Source: Mya arenaria (lineage: Eukaryota; Mollusca; Bivalvia; Myida; Myidae). Taken from it: a DNA stretch of 64,000 nt. The notes under the pieces were generated by a model. That model was not told the DNA's origin. It made no database searches and worked only from the letters and a program-made list of their open reading frames with translations. Below, one piece after another: positions 50,717 to 62,007 of the stretch. Position numbers and translations under genes: made by a program. The DNA lies in assembly GCF_026914265.1 (NCBI RefSeq), contig NC_069136.1, positions 18,283,715 to 18,347,714 of the forward strand, read 5' to 3'. Each line of letters starts with the position of its first letter. Positions within the stretch are counted from its first letter, which is position 1.

Positions 50717-51600
50717 ACGTAATGATCATAATCCCTTGCAAATTCATAATCGATACTCATAATGACACTCCCCTCTAGAACAATAATTAAAATAATCCGC
50801 TTTTTATATTATTGAAGCTGGTTGCCATTCCTATTTCCTAGTTCCAATAGTTTCAATTATACTAAACATGTATCTTTTACTTCAAAGAATTCTTCGTCAT
50901 CTAAAGCTTTTTCTAAAGCCTTTTTTTCCAATGATTCCTCAGTGGTCTCGGTTTGCCTCGCTAAACGCATTCATTGGTTAAAAACAATTAGCAGATCTTT
51001 TGTCTGAAACAAGCCGGCAAAGAGCTAAAGCATCGGCTGTGTCCTCTAAAAAGTGTGTTTAAATAAATCCCTTTTAACAGGTTTCACGCAAGATCACATG
51101 CACTAATATATCTTCATTGCAATCATGAATATAAAAGCAGAATTAAATTATATTTCTCATAAATTGTCATTTATTCTTGATGTCCGGTTTAAAAACATGT
51201 AAGCAGAAAGAACAGTTTACCAATAGGTTGATTGAATGACAACTATAAGTTGTAAATGATCGCCGCTTAAAAAGGCCTTCGAGTTCAGTGAAAATGTCTT
51301 AATAATCACCGCTTAGACTGGACCAGATTAATGATCGCCGCTTAAGCCGGGGTGTGGGACTCATTTAATACGTCTCAATGATATTCAAATATAGGTTACC
51401 GCTTGGCAGCTGTCAACTATGGCCCCGATGCTTTGCGAAAAGGTTGCCGATAAGATTTTGCTAGTTTCGGGAATAATCCTGGATCTTAAGCAAAGAAATC
51501 GGGCTGGTTCGGTTGCTGAATCGTTAGCGATATAATTTTGAAATGTTGCCGATTTGAGAGTCCAGGTGCGATGCCAAACTACTATTTTGTAATCAGTTGC
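50717..51600. other. Unit 3 flank, diverged
   Basis: Collinear with the region upstream of GPCR-2 and then with a shortened LINE-fragment region (51478-51600). No gene. Confidence 0.5.
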
Positions 51601-51727
51601 TAGTGGAATACCATGTTTGATAGAGGTCTTTTAATTGCAGTCCAGTTTCAAATCCAAGCTGAAATGGATGTCATACTTGCCTCGGCATTGTATTTGAGAC
51701 AGAGAAGAAAAAGACGTAATGAATGGC

Positions 51728-53065
51728 GAGTCCGCCGACAGTACAATACATGTATGCAGAAACTCCGATATGAAGATGTCACCTCCTTCAAAAATGTTTG
51801 AGGATCCCGCCAATCATGTTTGCCGACATATTCCGGTGCCAAACACTTTGCATTCCTGCTGGCCTTAATCTTATGATGATGTTGAAGTACATGTTATCTG
51901 GATACACGTACGCCTCCTTGGCTTGGAGAAAATCGGCGTTTTCAACGAAGATTCGGCATCTTTTCATTACGTGATCTTCATAGCTCCCGCGTGAATACGC
52001 AAAACAGAACTGTTTCACTCTGCGTCTTCGCGGATCTTTCGGCATCAATTCAGCTTCCTTCAGCGACCACCCAGAATGGCTTTAATTTTACGAAGCCTCA
52101 CAGAAGGCTTTCTGAATAAATTGAGTTAATAGCGATGTGTTCCCGAACGTCCAGAGTGATAGGCTTGATTTGCCGAAGATACCGAGGACGATTTGGCCCT
52201 GAAGTGCCGAGAAGGTCTCAAGTAGAACACGAAAGGACTCCAGAACATCGCGAAGACATGCCGAATCATTCCGATTTTTTTAATTCCGCTTTCGAGGGTC
52301 GTTCGGATGCCTAGTGGACGGCAGGTCTGATATAATGTCTGTGCTAGAGGTCACTCCAGTATTCATGAGTGTCAATAAACACGTCTTAATCAAACCGAAC
52401 CTTCTGTTGATGGCTCGTGTTTCGTATTAAGTATCTCTCGTCAAGTCAAGAAAGTAATTAGAACGCAAACGCATAATGAAAGGGCGATGGACTACAAACG
52501 CTTAAACCACCCTGTTTGTTTGACCTAAAAATAATTCGTGCTCATGGCGTATTATTGTGGCCTGATTGAAGGGTAGAGAGATAGTTGATATTTGTAATGT
52601 TTATATTTTCTTGCCAATTGTATTACGATTCGCATAATTTGCTACCAGTTTAATTATTACTTGAAATATTAATTGAAACGATTCGATATTTTTTCATTTG
52701 ATTGAATCCCTTCCATTTGTCCAGCGTTACATTAAGTACACCCATTTATCATATTGCAGAATGTTCGTGGATCCAAAGGGAGTCTAAATGGAACTCCTCT
52801 TTTAATGATTCCCCTGTGTTTGGTTCCATTATATGCGTCTAAGCATTGCACTTTTTTCTAAATAGAATACTGCCCATTAAGACATTAAGGCCCATTAATC
52901 AACTAGCTGCATTAACTATGATTATTAAATTTTATTCTGGTGACCCATACAATCAGGCTATCAATGGAAAGGTATCTGTTTGCTGATAATTATTATGTAA
53001 AAGAAATTACCAAAAGTACGTCATACATGACGTAATTACATTTTGTAAATTTGCTCTTTATTTCT
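51728..53065. other. Unique sequence right of the duplication
   Basis: An open stretch on minus at 51788-52048 (DPRRRRVKQFCFAYSRGSYE ...) has some coding-like composition, but I recognise no family and see no exon borders. The rest is non-coding. Confidence 0.3.
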
Positions 53066-53071
53066 ATAAAA

Positions 53072-53218
53072 AATACGTGTGAAATGTTTTAGATTTGCTT
53101 GTATTCTAATGATGCAATCCTTGGCTACAATTTCAGCATCTTTCTACAAAATTCCGTCAAGTTGAAATTTAGGCCAAAGATTGCATCTTAAAATAAAAGC
53201 AAATCTATAATATTTCAC
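53072..53218. mobile_element. Foldback element, about 60-bp arms
   Basis: The left arm from ACGTGTGAAATGTTTTAGAT to GCTACAATTTCA pairs with the right arm ending ATATTTCACACGT. Arms are about 80 percent identical with a short loop. Small MITE-like hairpin, no coding capacity. Confidence 0.6.
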
Positions 53219-53265
53219 ACGTGTAGAAGGAGAAAAAATCATAGTCTTCTATAGGCTAAGAAAGT

Positions 53266-53519
53266 CGGGGAAATGGGCCGTGATTTTACCTTTCAGGTGG
53301 CCCCGCATTGCCGGGTGAATGCGGTGGGTTTGTTCTCAAGCCAAAAATAGCAGGGAATGGGCCTTACCTAGGGTCCCTGGGATGCGGGGGCATTTGGCGG
53401 GGATTTTACCAGCAGATCGACCCGCAAGGCGGAGATTTTAGCCCGGGTTGGCTGGACCGAAAGTTCAAGTCCCCGCTATTCCCCGGACCATGGGGCCGTG
53501 GTTACAATTGACTGGTGCA
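53266..53519 (-). mobile_element. MITE family ACCAGTCAATTGTAACCACG, truncated copy
   Basis: Inverse-orientation relative of 58671-58979 with one intact terminus (GTGGTTACAATTGACTGGTG). The other end stops inside the element near 53266. It is GC-rich against AT-rich surroundings, which explains the open frame on + here. Confidence 0.7.
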
Positions 53520-53521
53520 TA

Positions 53522-54510
53522 TTGTTTAAACTATTTATGTAAATGACATTATAGTCGCCGTACCCTCACCGAAAGTCGCGAGTAGGCATTCAAAACAGTG
53601 TGAAATTTACCGGGCACAGCAATATGATATTTCTGAGGCGAAACAATATATATAGTAAGTGTATATATAAAAGGTAGTATATGTTAAATATTAATAAAGT
53701 TTAATTATAATTCACATTTTTGCTTCATTAATACTTTCGGTGAAATAATCAGGTTTTAGCAGTGAAAAGGCCACTTAAAGAACTACATAAAATCTAAATT
53801 GTAGTTGCTTCCCTTTGATCAACCAGCAACAAATCTGTAAAAGTAATACTTTGATGTTAAATCGTTTCAGTTAAACGGTCCGCGAATTTAAAAACGTATT
53901 TTGCCGGAAAACAACACGTCATTTACCGGTGTAAACGTGGGGGCCTTAAAGATGTACTCTACGCCCAAAGTAGATATCCTACTAATAATACAATTATTTT
54001 GCTATACCAAAAAGGATAAATAAACGTCAAAATCAATGGTTCTTATGACGGATACCGAATTTATTTTGAAAGAAAGGTACTGAAAACACGGTATTTCTAC
54101 CTAATGAAACGATAGTAGATCACAGTAAATCTTTTAGCACTCACCAATCATTTAATATCTTTGCGTTTTCAGCTATTAAATACACGTTAACAATCTTGTT
54201 ATCAGTAATTAATTTTGCATAAGTTAATAATACATTAAAGGTTTATCACTCAAATTTTATGTTTGTTTTACATGTGTATGTTGAATAAGAGTGTCACTTT
54301 AAACGCAATTGTATTTATAATGATTCGTAGTGGCAACATGACATGCATATAACTTCACAATTTATTCAATATCATGATTTGATTTATCACCTATTAGTAC
54401 CAAGAACGGCATTCAACAAGTTTAAACATCATATATTTCAAATCACATTTATTTTGGATCTCTTAAAACTTTACAGTCACCATAGAACTTGTCACAGTCG
54501 TCTTTTATCG
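53522..54510. other. No gene seen
   Basis: AT-rich intergenic sequence. Confidence 0.4.
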
Positions 54511-54512
54511 TA

Positions 54513-54686
54513 GAGTCGAACCTCGTTGGCTCGAACTCGATTGGGTCAATTTCCGCGTTGGCTCGAACTGGATGTTAAGGACCGATTTTTTAAACTGAAG
54601 GTTAGCATTCCCGCTTGGCTCAAACTCTCCGCAGGTCGAGATTTTTTAGCATGTCCATGGGAGTTTGAGCCAATGAGGTTCGACTG
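54513..54686. mobile_element. Pogo/Tc1-mariner-like MITE, copy 1
   Basis: Inverted ends GTCGAACCTCGTTGGCTCGA / TTGAGCCAATGAGGTTCGAC, length about 174 bp. A sister copy is at 63513-63689, where the CAGTCGAA start and a flanking TA are visible. The superfamily guess rests on the CAGTCGAA terminus. Confidence 0.65.
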
Positions 54687-55399
54687 AAAATCATAAAATG
54701 ATAGGATAGTTTCTGCTGTGTTTGTTCACCAAAAAAGCCATCTTATTAACGAGCGTTTTGTTCGATCGATTGTTCAACCCTCTTGATTTTGGTGGTCATC
54801 ATTATATTTTGTCCAATGAGAATTCAGTATTTTTCAAGTTCTGCAAAATATTCAGTTCATTTAATCAGCAGTCAGCCGTTACTGAATTTAATCAGGTGAA
54901 GCGGTAGATATAAACAATGGCTGGTCCAGTTAATGGGTTGTCTACACAATATATTGTAGACAATTTAAATCTTAAAGATCGTTAGTTTGTACTAAGATAA
55001 CATAAATGGTCATGTGACTGCGTCCAATCAAGCCATTCATTTTTTTTGTAAGTTCTTTATCCATTACATAGTGATAAATTCTGAAACAAATTGTTTGGTT
55101 TGAAAAGTAAAATTAGACTTAAGACTTATGTAGATCTACAAATAACCATTAGAAGTATTTAATTGAAATACATGATCTTACCATGAGTTGTCGTAAGCTC
55201 AACGCTAAAGATGGCTCCATTTTGTAATGAATCTTAACTTAGGCCATAATAATTATGAAAAATACGGAATGACTTTGTGAATAAATCACTGAACACAATA
55301 ACATTTTGTGGAGATAATTTCGTCTGCACTTTCATCCTGGAGAATAAACCGGAAGTAAAAGTGTTCCCCTTCTAAAATATATTGTCACGTGACCCGAGG

Positions 55400-58300
55400 T
55401 CAACCGGAAGCGATAGCCATACATTTTCGGATATGTTCGTCTTTCTCTGTAACGTCAAGCATAAACCTGGCGACGTCACGTCGACAACAAATGAACTTTC
55501 GTTTCTCCGCTGAACTGATCCGTTGGCCCTCTTCAAACAAAACCGGTTTACCTGTAAAAAGTAGAATATGCCATAAGACAAAAAATTTAAACTATTCAAG
55601 TCCGAAATCGTACGTTTCGATCGTACTTCATTACTTTTTTCTCCGATAATGACATTATAAGTAAATTAAGACGACTTTAGGGGGGACGCACACCGGATGC
55701 CCCCCCCCCCATGATTACGACGAACAGTCTCTTGTCCGATTCTAGAATCAGACTCAGACTCATTAAAACAGTTTGATTATTTTTTTTTTGAATCTATTCG
55801 TTTTAAAAAAATAAAGTCAAGTAATTGTGCCATCTAAAAATAAGAAATTAGCAAATGACGTCATCCGTACTCACCTAGATGGAAATTACAATAAAATGAA
55901 GGTTAACAGTTATGCCACTAGAGTCTAAACTCAGATTTACGACTGTTCATAATCACGGCCCTTATAACCTAATGAAATGTATTTAGTCATCTCGCAGTTG
56001 ATGCAAAACCATATTACGTCACCATTAACATGATCTTACCGGAAGTTTCCCCGTTTGTGAGTTGCGGAGGACGGACGGACGTGTAGCGGATATCCGAGCA
56101 GTCGGCCTCCAGGAAGTCCTCCATCTGTCCCATGTTATGCAGGGACTGGCCCAGAAACAAAGGCTTCAACACCCAGTTGATGATGAACGGGTCATTCGCG
56201 TCGTCTGAAAAATATATTAACAAACACTTTTAGACACAAGTTCGAACAAGTAACAACGTTTTCACGCAACACAATTTTTACCCTGACAAGAACCTGTTTT
56301 AGAACACCATCTTGGATTTCTCAGCTCAAAACCACACGTTGGATATTAATGGCAGCCATTTTGTACGCCATGTGTGTTTCTCAGCTCGCATAACACGTAA
56401 GGAAAATTTGGCGGCCATTTTGGACGCCATGATAGATTTCTCAGCTCGCACCACACGTTGGCAATTTATTTTGGCAGGTTCAGATAAAACAGACATTTTC
56501 GAACATGTTGGCATCGTACATCCGTATTTCTTAATGTAGGCTTTGCATGGCAGTCATTGCCTGCCTTTCGGTTATCATTTAATACTTTACGGTTTATTCG
56601 TTATACATATATGTGATTGTGCGTACAAAGCGTTTGAAATACAAACAGCATTTTTTCAATACACCAACAGAATAGCTCTAATGTAGGCAACAAATGGACA
56701 CCGAATGAATCCTACCACTTACAAAGCTACAGAGTTTAAGGCGCTATTATCTTGGGTGAGGAATCACATTACTTCACACATGTTATCACATAGGACACCA
56801 CGGGTCTTGTAACGTTACTTACTTGTTTGTTTACATCGGTTGTGGCCATTGGCAACCCATATGAGAATCCATTAGAAGTCACGTGATTCCACATCCTGTT
56901 ATTACAAGATGTTAGTATGTAATCCTAATGAACTATACTTACATTTGGTATACCATGATGCCATGCAGACGAACCGCGTGACCTTGGCCTTCCTCAGGGC
57001 GGCGACAATGGACTTCACGGAGTCGGTGTAGAAGGTGATGGTCCAGATGCTGCAACATACGCACAAACCATGGGATTAATTAGGCCAGAAAGAACCAAAC
57101 GACATTCAAATATAGAAGGTTTTAGTACCTTATGACATTTAAGCAACAGAGTGACCTTAAACATATTTTGTTAACGTCAGAGGCAAGAATTGTGAAGAAT
57201 GCATTTAGAAAACAAGTTCCGATGCTTTATATTGATATTAGTATGCACTAGCGAATTAAGAGGGCGCACCTCCCCGTAAAATCGTCCAAGTTTACTTTTT
57301 ATTTCAATATAAGAGAAGAAAAGTAATAAAATACGCCTAAAATGCACCATTTCCGACAAGAAATTGATAAAATGTTTACGGGGGAGGACCCCCCCCCCCC
57401 CCGAACACTTTAAACCAAATTTATTACGTTTCTGAGAGAGGCCGCAAGTCAAAAGGGAACGCCCCCTAAATTACGCACCCTCTGACGTCGAATGCTGGAC
57501 CGCCCCTGGTATGCATTGCGTAGTTGTTGTTTTTTACACAAAAAAAACGGCGCCCCCCCCCCCCCCCCACCCCACCTTGAAATCGTCCAAAGGTACTTTT
57601 TATTTCAATACAGAAGGAAAGTAATAAAATACCCCAAAAATACACCATTTCGGACAAGAAATTGTTAAAATTTTCTTTAAGTCGAACCCCGAAACTACCC
57701 TGCCAACACTTTTAACCAGAAAAAAACATATTTTCTGGTCGAGGGTTGCAAGTAAAACGGATACGCCCCTTATTTACGCCCTAAAGTTTTTAATAAGTTA
57801 ATGTTATATATATGAAATCCACTATATAGCTGAAATGTAAATATCTTTTTCAATAAGTCATTTATCAAATCGTCATACAGTATCAAAAGTAAAATGTCAA
57901 ACTCATTTTAAGTATTTTGCTTTATTGCTTGATGTTTTTTTTTCTGTTTATATTCTGACAGTTAACTTTGGTTATAATAATGGTAATACTTTGTTGTATA
58001 AGTAAGTGTTCACATGTAAATACTGAACATTAAATTTGTTCACATAGGTCATGGCCTTTCTGGTGTTATGCAAATAAACATTTAGACTTTAAACTTTTAA
58101 CTTTATAATACAAAGACAAATTGTTAGTTTAAACATTAGTTCAAACATTGTGACGATTGTGAAGAAAGTTATGATAAGTCACTCTCGTTGGCACGATGTT
58201 GCGCGAGAGTGTGGTCTTGTCGTGGGGGAAACCGAAGTGCCCGGAGAAAACCAACTTGTCCGGCTTGGTGACCACAAACCAAACATATATGCGCCCAAGC

Positions 58301-60536
58301 CGGGAATCGAACCCGGGTCGCCTTTGTGAGAAGCGAGTGCGCGGACCACTGCGCTAACCGGACAGACAAATTGTTTGTTTCAGTGTAAGATTGCAATTTA
58401 TTACGCTCTTCCCTGAAACAAACAATTATCCTCTGTTTATTTATATTTCATGTTCCCCTGCAACAAATCTGCTGGAATGGTAATTTAACATACCTGAAGA
58501 AGCTAGGTCCACACCCGAGACATGACAGGACTGCGTCCCGGCCCTCGAAATGGGGAACCAGTGATTCGGAGTCGAAAATGTCCGCTGTTACGATCTAAAA
58601 TATGTATGATTATGATGAGCAGAAGAACAATCCCTAATGGTCTGAGTATTCATCGTCAAAGCAGAAGTTATGCACCAGTCAATTGTAACCACGGCCTCCA
58701 GGTCCAGGGAATAGCGGGAACTTTGACTTTCGGTCCAGCAAACCCCTGGTAAAATACTCGCCCTGCGGTAACGAACTGATGGTAAAATCCCCGCGAAATG
58801 CCCCCGCACCCAACGGACCTCGGTAAGGCCCATTTCACGCTATATTTTGCGCGTTGAAAAACACCGCATTTACCCGGCACTGCAGTGCCACCTGGAGGTT
58901 AAATACACGGCCCATTTCCCCGCCTATCCCCAGTATACCCCCGGAACTAGGGGGAGCGTGGTTACAATTGACTGGTACATTACACCCGTTGTTACATAAA
59001 AACACATCGACCCCTTGGCGCAAGACTAAACAAAGCATGAAAACAAACGCAAGAATTCAATTTTGTAACGAAAACATGATTTGTCATTAGAATTTATTAA
59101 GCTGATCACTAAGCAAGATTGCATATATTTTTGGTCTTCTGAGCAATTAGCCGTCGCAGTGCTGCACCCGGCCTGCCGACTCAATTCCTTTTCTCTAACC
59201 TTATCTAAGACGTAAAACTCCACATTCTTTGTTTATTCTTCTAAACATAGCTTTTTTATCAAACATTAACGTTGTACAAATACGAGGACCATTAAACCAT
59301 GATGAAATCGTCCATCTGTGCTTCCATAGAAATCAATATGTCACTATTTTCATCTTGTGAAGGAGGTCATCAATATAACACACAGGTAGAGACGTGACGG
59401 TTTGTGGAGCATGACAGTGTGTGCACGGCTATGATGTATTCAGCGCATAAACTTAAGTTTAAGGCATCGATTGAAAATAAATTATCCTCCTTTGATATGT
59501 TAACCAACGCTAAATGCTGCTAGGGCTATGCACATTTAAATTCGTTTTCCGATGAATTTATAACATAGTGATATAAAAACAATATTGTAGATGATTTGTT
59601 TAAAATTGAACGCTGCTCAAAAAGGCAGTCTTGAATCGGTGTAGCATCTGCGTCTGCAATCTGCATAAGGCTGAATTATGTCCACGTGGTATGGTAAATA
59701 ACACTGTGGGAAATTGATGTTATTCTCCCATATAGTTAAGTTATTAATACACTAGAAGATTGGCAGCCAGAGAAAACAGGTTTATCCTCAACAAGGTGAT
59801 TCAGTACAAGTTCATTTTCCATAACGTTTTCTTTGATAAGCTGTTATAACTAGTATGATAAGATTTAACAAAGAATTTCATCTTAATATTTGTTCTTATT
59901 TAATTAAATAACTATTATAATATATGTTTCATTTCAAATGAACTTTTGACAGAAAAGTGGTTATGACATATTATCAAAAGTCGATTTATCAACCATCGTC
60001 CAACCTGTACGTACTCTGAACGTGATGCATTAACATGGATGAATTACCTGTCGGTAAAAAGCTATAAAAAGGTTAACAGTTTATAATTATGTAACACGAA
60101 ATCCGACAATATACAAACAAGTATTTACCTGAAGTTTCTTATGATTCTTGTTTTCTGATAACCGAGGTAATCTTTTGACCCCTGGACCGCGCCCCCTTCG
60201 CCACCTGTACCCCTAAGGTTCCATGGTGCCTAATACTGATATATTAGGTTTATGTAGGTTTACCTGTGGTTTTCACGCATTTGTCCCAGTAGTTTACCAC
60301 CGTAATAACCACGTGACCATTGGCATGCGCCTCCCGGCCATTGAACCCCTAAGGATCCCGTGATCCCTAATATACTATTACCTTCATGACGTCACTCTTA
60401 CCTTAAGGTTTTCGTGCTTTTCCGTTAATTTGTCCGGGTTTCTGACCACGGCGGTGACCTCGTGCCCTCTCGCCAACGCCTCCTTCACAACTTGTATTCC
60501 TGAAGGGCCCGTGGCCCCTAATATTGCCAGCTTCAT
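55400..60536 (-). CDS. BLVRB-like NAD(P)-binding flavin/biliverdin reductase
   Basis: Exons: 60536-60402, 58594-58494, 57049-56943, 56204-56040, 55551-55400 (stop TGA). Lengths 135, 101, 107, 165 and 152 nt join in frame to 219 residues, close to the roughly 206 of vertebrate BLVRB. Borders are GT..AG (for example CTTAAG/GTAAGA, TTTTTCAG/ACGACG). It starts MKLAILGATGPSGIQVVKEA, a Rossmann GxxGxxG motif at residues 7-13. Residue patterns follow the SDR-like NAD(P)-binding family: VVRNPDKL, DAVLSCLGCG, VTRFVCMASW, SDIRYTSVRPPQLTN, and an ending DVARFMLDVTEKDEHIRKCM. The family reduces flavins or biliverdin with NADPH in the cytosol. Substrate here is unproven, and NAD(P)H-dependent epimerase-like relatives are an alternative. 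Introns hold a SINE, two MITE-type repeats and tandem repeats. Two decayed copies of exon 1 sit in intron 1. Confidence 0.85.
56295..56475. repeat. Tandem repeat, about 70-75-bp unit, 2-3 copies
   Basis: Copies of 'gatttctcagctcgca' + 'cacacgttgg' + 'ggcggccattttgg' + 'acgccat', in an intron of the reductase gene (between its exons at 56943 and 56204). Not coding. Confidence 0.7.
57240..57785. repeat. Two tandem copies of a C-tract repeat (about 330 bp)
   Basis: Both copies share 'aaatcgtccaa', 'tactttttatttcaata', 'caccattt(c)cgacaagaaatt', poly-C runs and 'acgcccc'. A third, inverse copy lies at 61235-61360. An interspersed element of unknown class, in a reductase-gene intron. Confidence 0.65.
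58140..58366 (-). mobile_element. tRNA-derived SINE
   Basis: On minus it starts GTCCGGTTAGCGCAGTGGTC (A box), has a clean B box GGTTCGATTCCC near 58310, then a body with 'ggttttctccgggcacttcg' and 'gagagtgacttatca'. It is not a tRNA gene: the acceptor stem does not close and the tRNA part runs into the SINE body. It lies in the same orientation as the host gene, in its intron. Confidence 0.8.
58671..58979. mobile_element. Complete MITE with 20-bp TIRs and TTA duplication
   Basis: Ends TGCACCAGTCAATTGTAACC / GGTTACAATTGACTGGTACA; a perfect TTA target duplication at 58668-58670 and 58980-58982. Three-base TWA duplications are typical of PIF/Harbinger. It is 309 bp with no coding capacity and lies just 5' of exon 2 of the reductase gene. 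Confidence 0.8.
58983..60130. other. Reductase-gene intron 1, no further feature
   Basis: AT-rich intronic sequence. Confidence 0.4.
60130..60390 (-). pseudogene. Two decayed tandem copies of reductase exon 1
   Basis: Minus-strand segments ending at donors ACAG/GTAAACC (near 60265) and TTCAG/GTAAATAC (near 60128) align with exon 1 of the reductase gene (60402-60536) at a period of about 148 bp. Shared marks are 'tattagg', 'ccttaggggt', 'aggcg' and the donor. The nearer copy starts ATGAAGGTAATAGTATATTAG (spaced as in exon 1), so it has a stop at codon 7. They cannot encode the Rossmann start. Confidence 0.7.
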
Positions 60537-60539
60537 GAC

Positions 60540-61230
60540 GTTCAGTAGCGTAAACTTTAGGTTTCCACAAACAGTTAACAACGTTCGATGTATGTATGTG
60601 TAAATCCTAATCCAATAGCATTTAAGTTTTAGATTAAAATAAAAAATAACGCATAATATGTAAACTATAGCAGAACCTATAAATGTCCTTATCTATCCGA
60701 AATGAATACGGTAAACGTTTCGCTGAGATGAAAACAACACTTTATCGTACGTGAGTTTTGATGCGTATAAATAGCTTGCAAAAATTTTAACAAACGGTGA
60801 TTCGTCTAAAACACTGCGAACGTTTCAATATTAAACTGAGCCTCATATCAGTGGTTAGCGATGGTCAGTTAGATGTTGACATCATTGTACAAGTATGTCC
60901 GATAAATAACCTCATGTCATGATGTCAAGGTCAAGTAGATAATAAACGGGAACTAACTCGCTCCCTTTCCTTGAATAAAAAAACACTTGTTTTCTCCCTT
61001 TACTCTGTGCATGATTTATTCATCTTGATCGTTTAAATTGGATTTTGAACATGGATGATATGACAGTCATTGTCAATTTGTTGTCTTCATGAACAAATAT
61101 TGAACATTATTTAAAGACTAAAACAATAAATAAATACGAATCTTAAAAGCTTAAGTTTTTTTCATTGCTTTCTGATATGTTTATATATTTAGATGAAAAT
61201 AGATTTTGACTAACGAATCTGCATACAAAG
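60540..61230. other. Reductase 5' flank
   Basis: Intergenic, AT-rich. Should hold the reductase promoter; no clear core element seen. Confidence 0.35.
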
Positions 61231-61234
61231 CCAG

Positions 61235-61360
61235 GGGGGGGGGCTCCATGATTTGACGTTAGAGGGGGCGTAACTTAGACGCGCTACCTTCTGACCTGCA
61301 CCTCTCCCTCCTACCGAAATTTATACGGTTTAAAGTGTTGGCAGAGGGCATGGTATAATA
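61235..61360 (-). repeat. C-tract repeat, third copy (inverted)
   Basis: The minus strand matches the 57240-57785 repeat: 'gccaacactttaaacc', 'acgccccct' and a poly-C run. Confidence 0.5.
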
Positions 61361-61959
61361 ACCCTAACCCTCTCCTCTCCTCGGAAACTGATATATACAT
61401 ACTTTCAACATGAGAGTTACGCTTTCTTGCAATTCAAGCATCACAATGGAGGGATTCAAGCCCTTAGTGGATTTAAAAAAATAGTTAGAAATTATTGAAT
61501 GCCGTTTTAAAACTGTATTTGGGTACATATTGAATTATTGTAATCTTATCCCGTAGCGTAGACTCATTGAGTGGAACAGTGATTTTCCACTTATTCAATT
61601 AGAACATTGTTTTGTTTTAAAGACAATGCTCGAATATTTCAATTTATGAATCGTTTATTGGTAAAAAGTAAAATCATAGACCCTTTATAATATATCATGA
61701 TTGTTATATCTTAGTTACGAGAGTTTTCAGTACATGAGTAATCCATATGTTTCAGTTTTTATTTACAACTACATTTATTTGTGTATTTCCATTCTGTTAC
61801 GGATTTAAGTCAAGGATAAGTTTTGCGACGTAAGCTTATTTGTCATATATCTTGTTAATTTAACATCGATATCGTTTTGCTTTGTTATTATTTTCATTGA
61901 CAAGTGGAAACTACCATAATCCTTTTACAACATTATGGTCATCAGAACACTTTGACAAG

Positions 61960-61977
61960 TGACGTCATCGTTATATA
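61960..61977 (+). promoter_or_regulatory. CRE plus TATA-like box before the 190-aa gene
   Basis: A perfect TGACGTCA palindrome (61960-61967), with TATATA at 61972-61977, lies about 35 nt before the proposed ATG. A TATA here would leave a 5' leader of only a few bases, so either the TATA is not used or the leader is very short. Confidence 0.3.
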
Positions 61978-62007
61978 ACGTATCCATGGAAACCGCTCGC
62001 TTGCTTT

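Noticed and set aside
51613..51801. Arg-rich frame (LRQRRKRRNEWRVRRQYN) as a Harbinger-type nuclease start
   Set aside because: Superficially similar to the Arg-rich N-terminus of such proteins, but no further domain follows and the frame ends quickly.
53308..53511. Gly-rich plus-strand frame
   Set aside because: Lies wholly in a GC-rich MITE copy.
58300..58366. tRNA gene
   Set aside because: A and B boxes are present, but there is no closed acceptor stem and the sequence continues into a SINE body.
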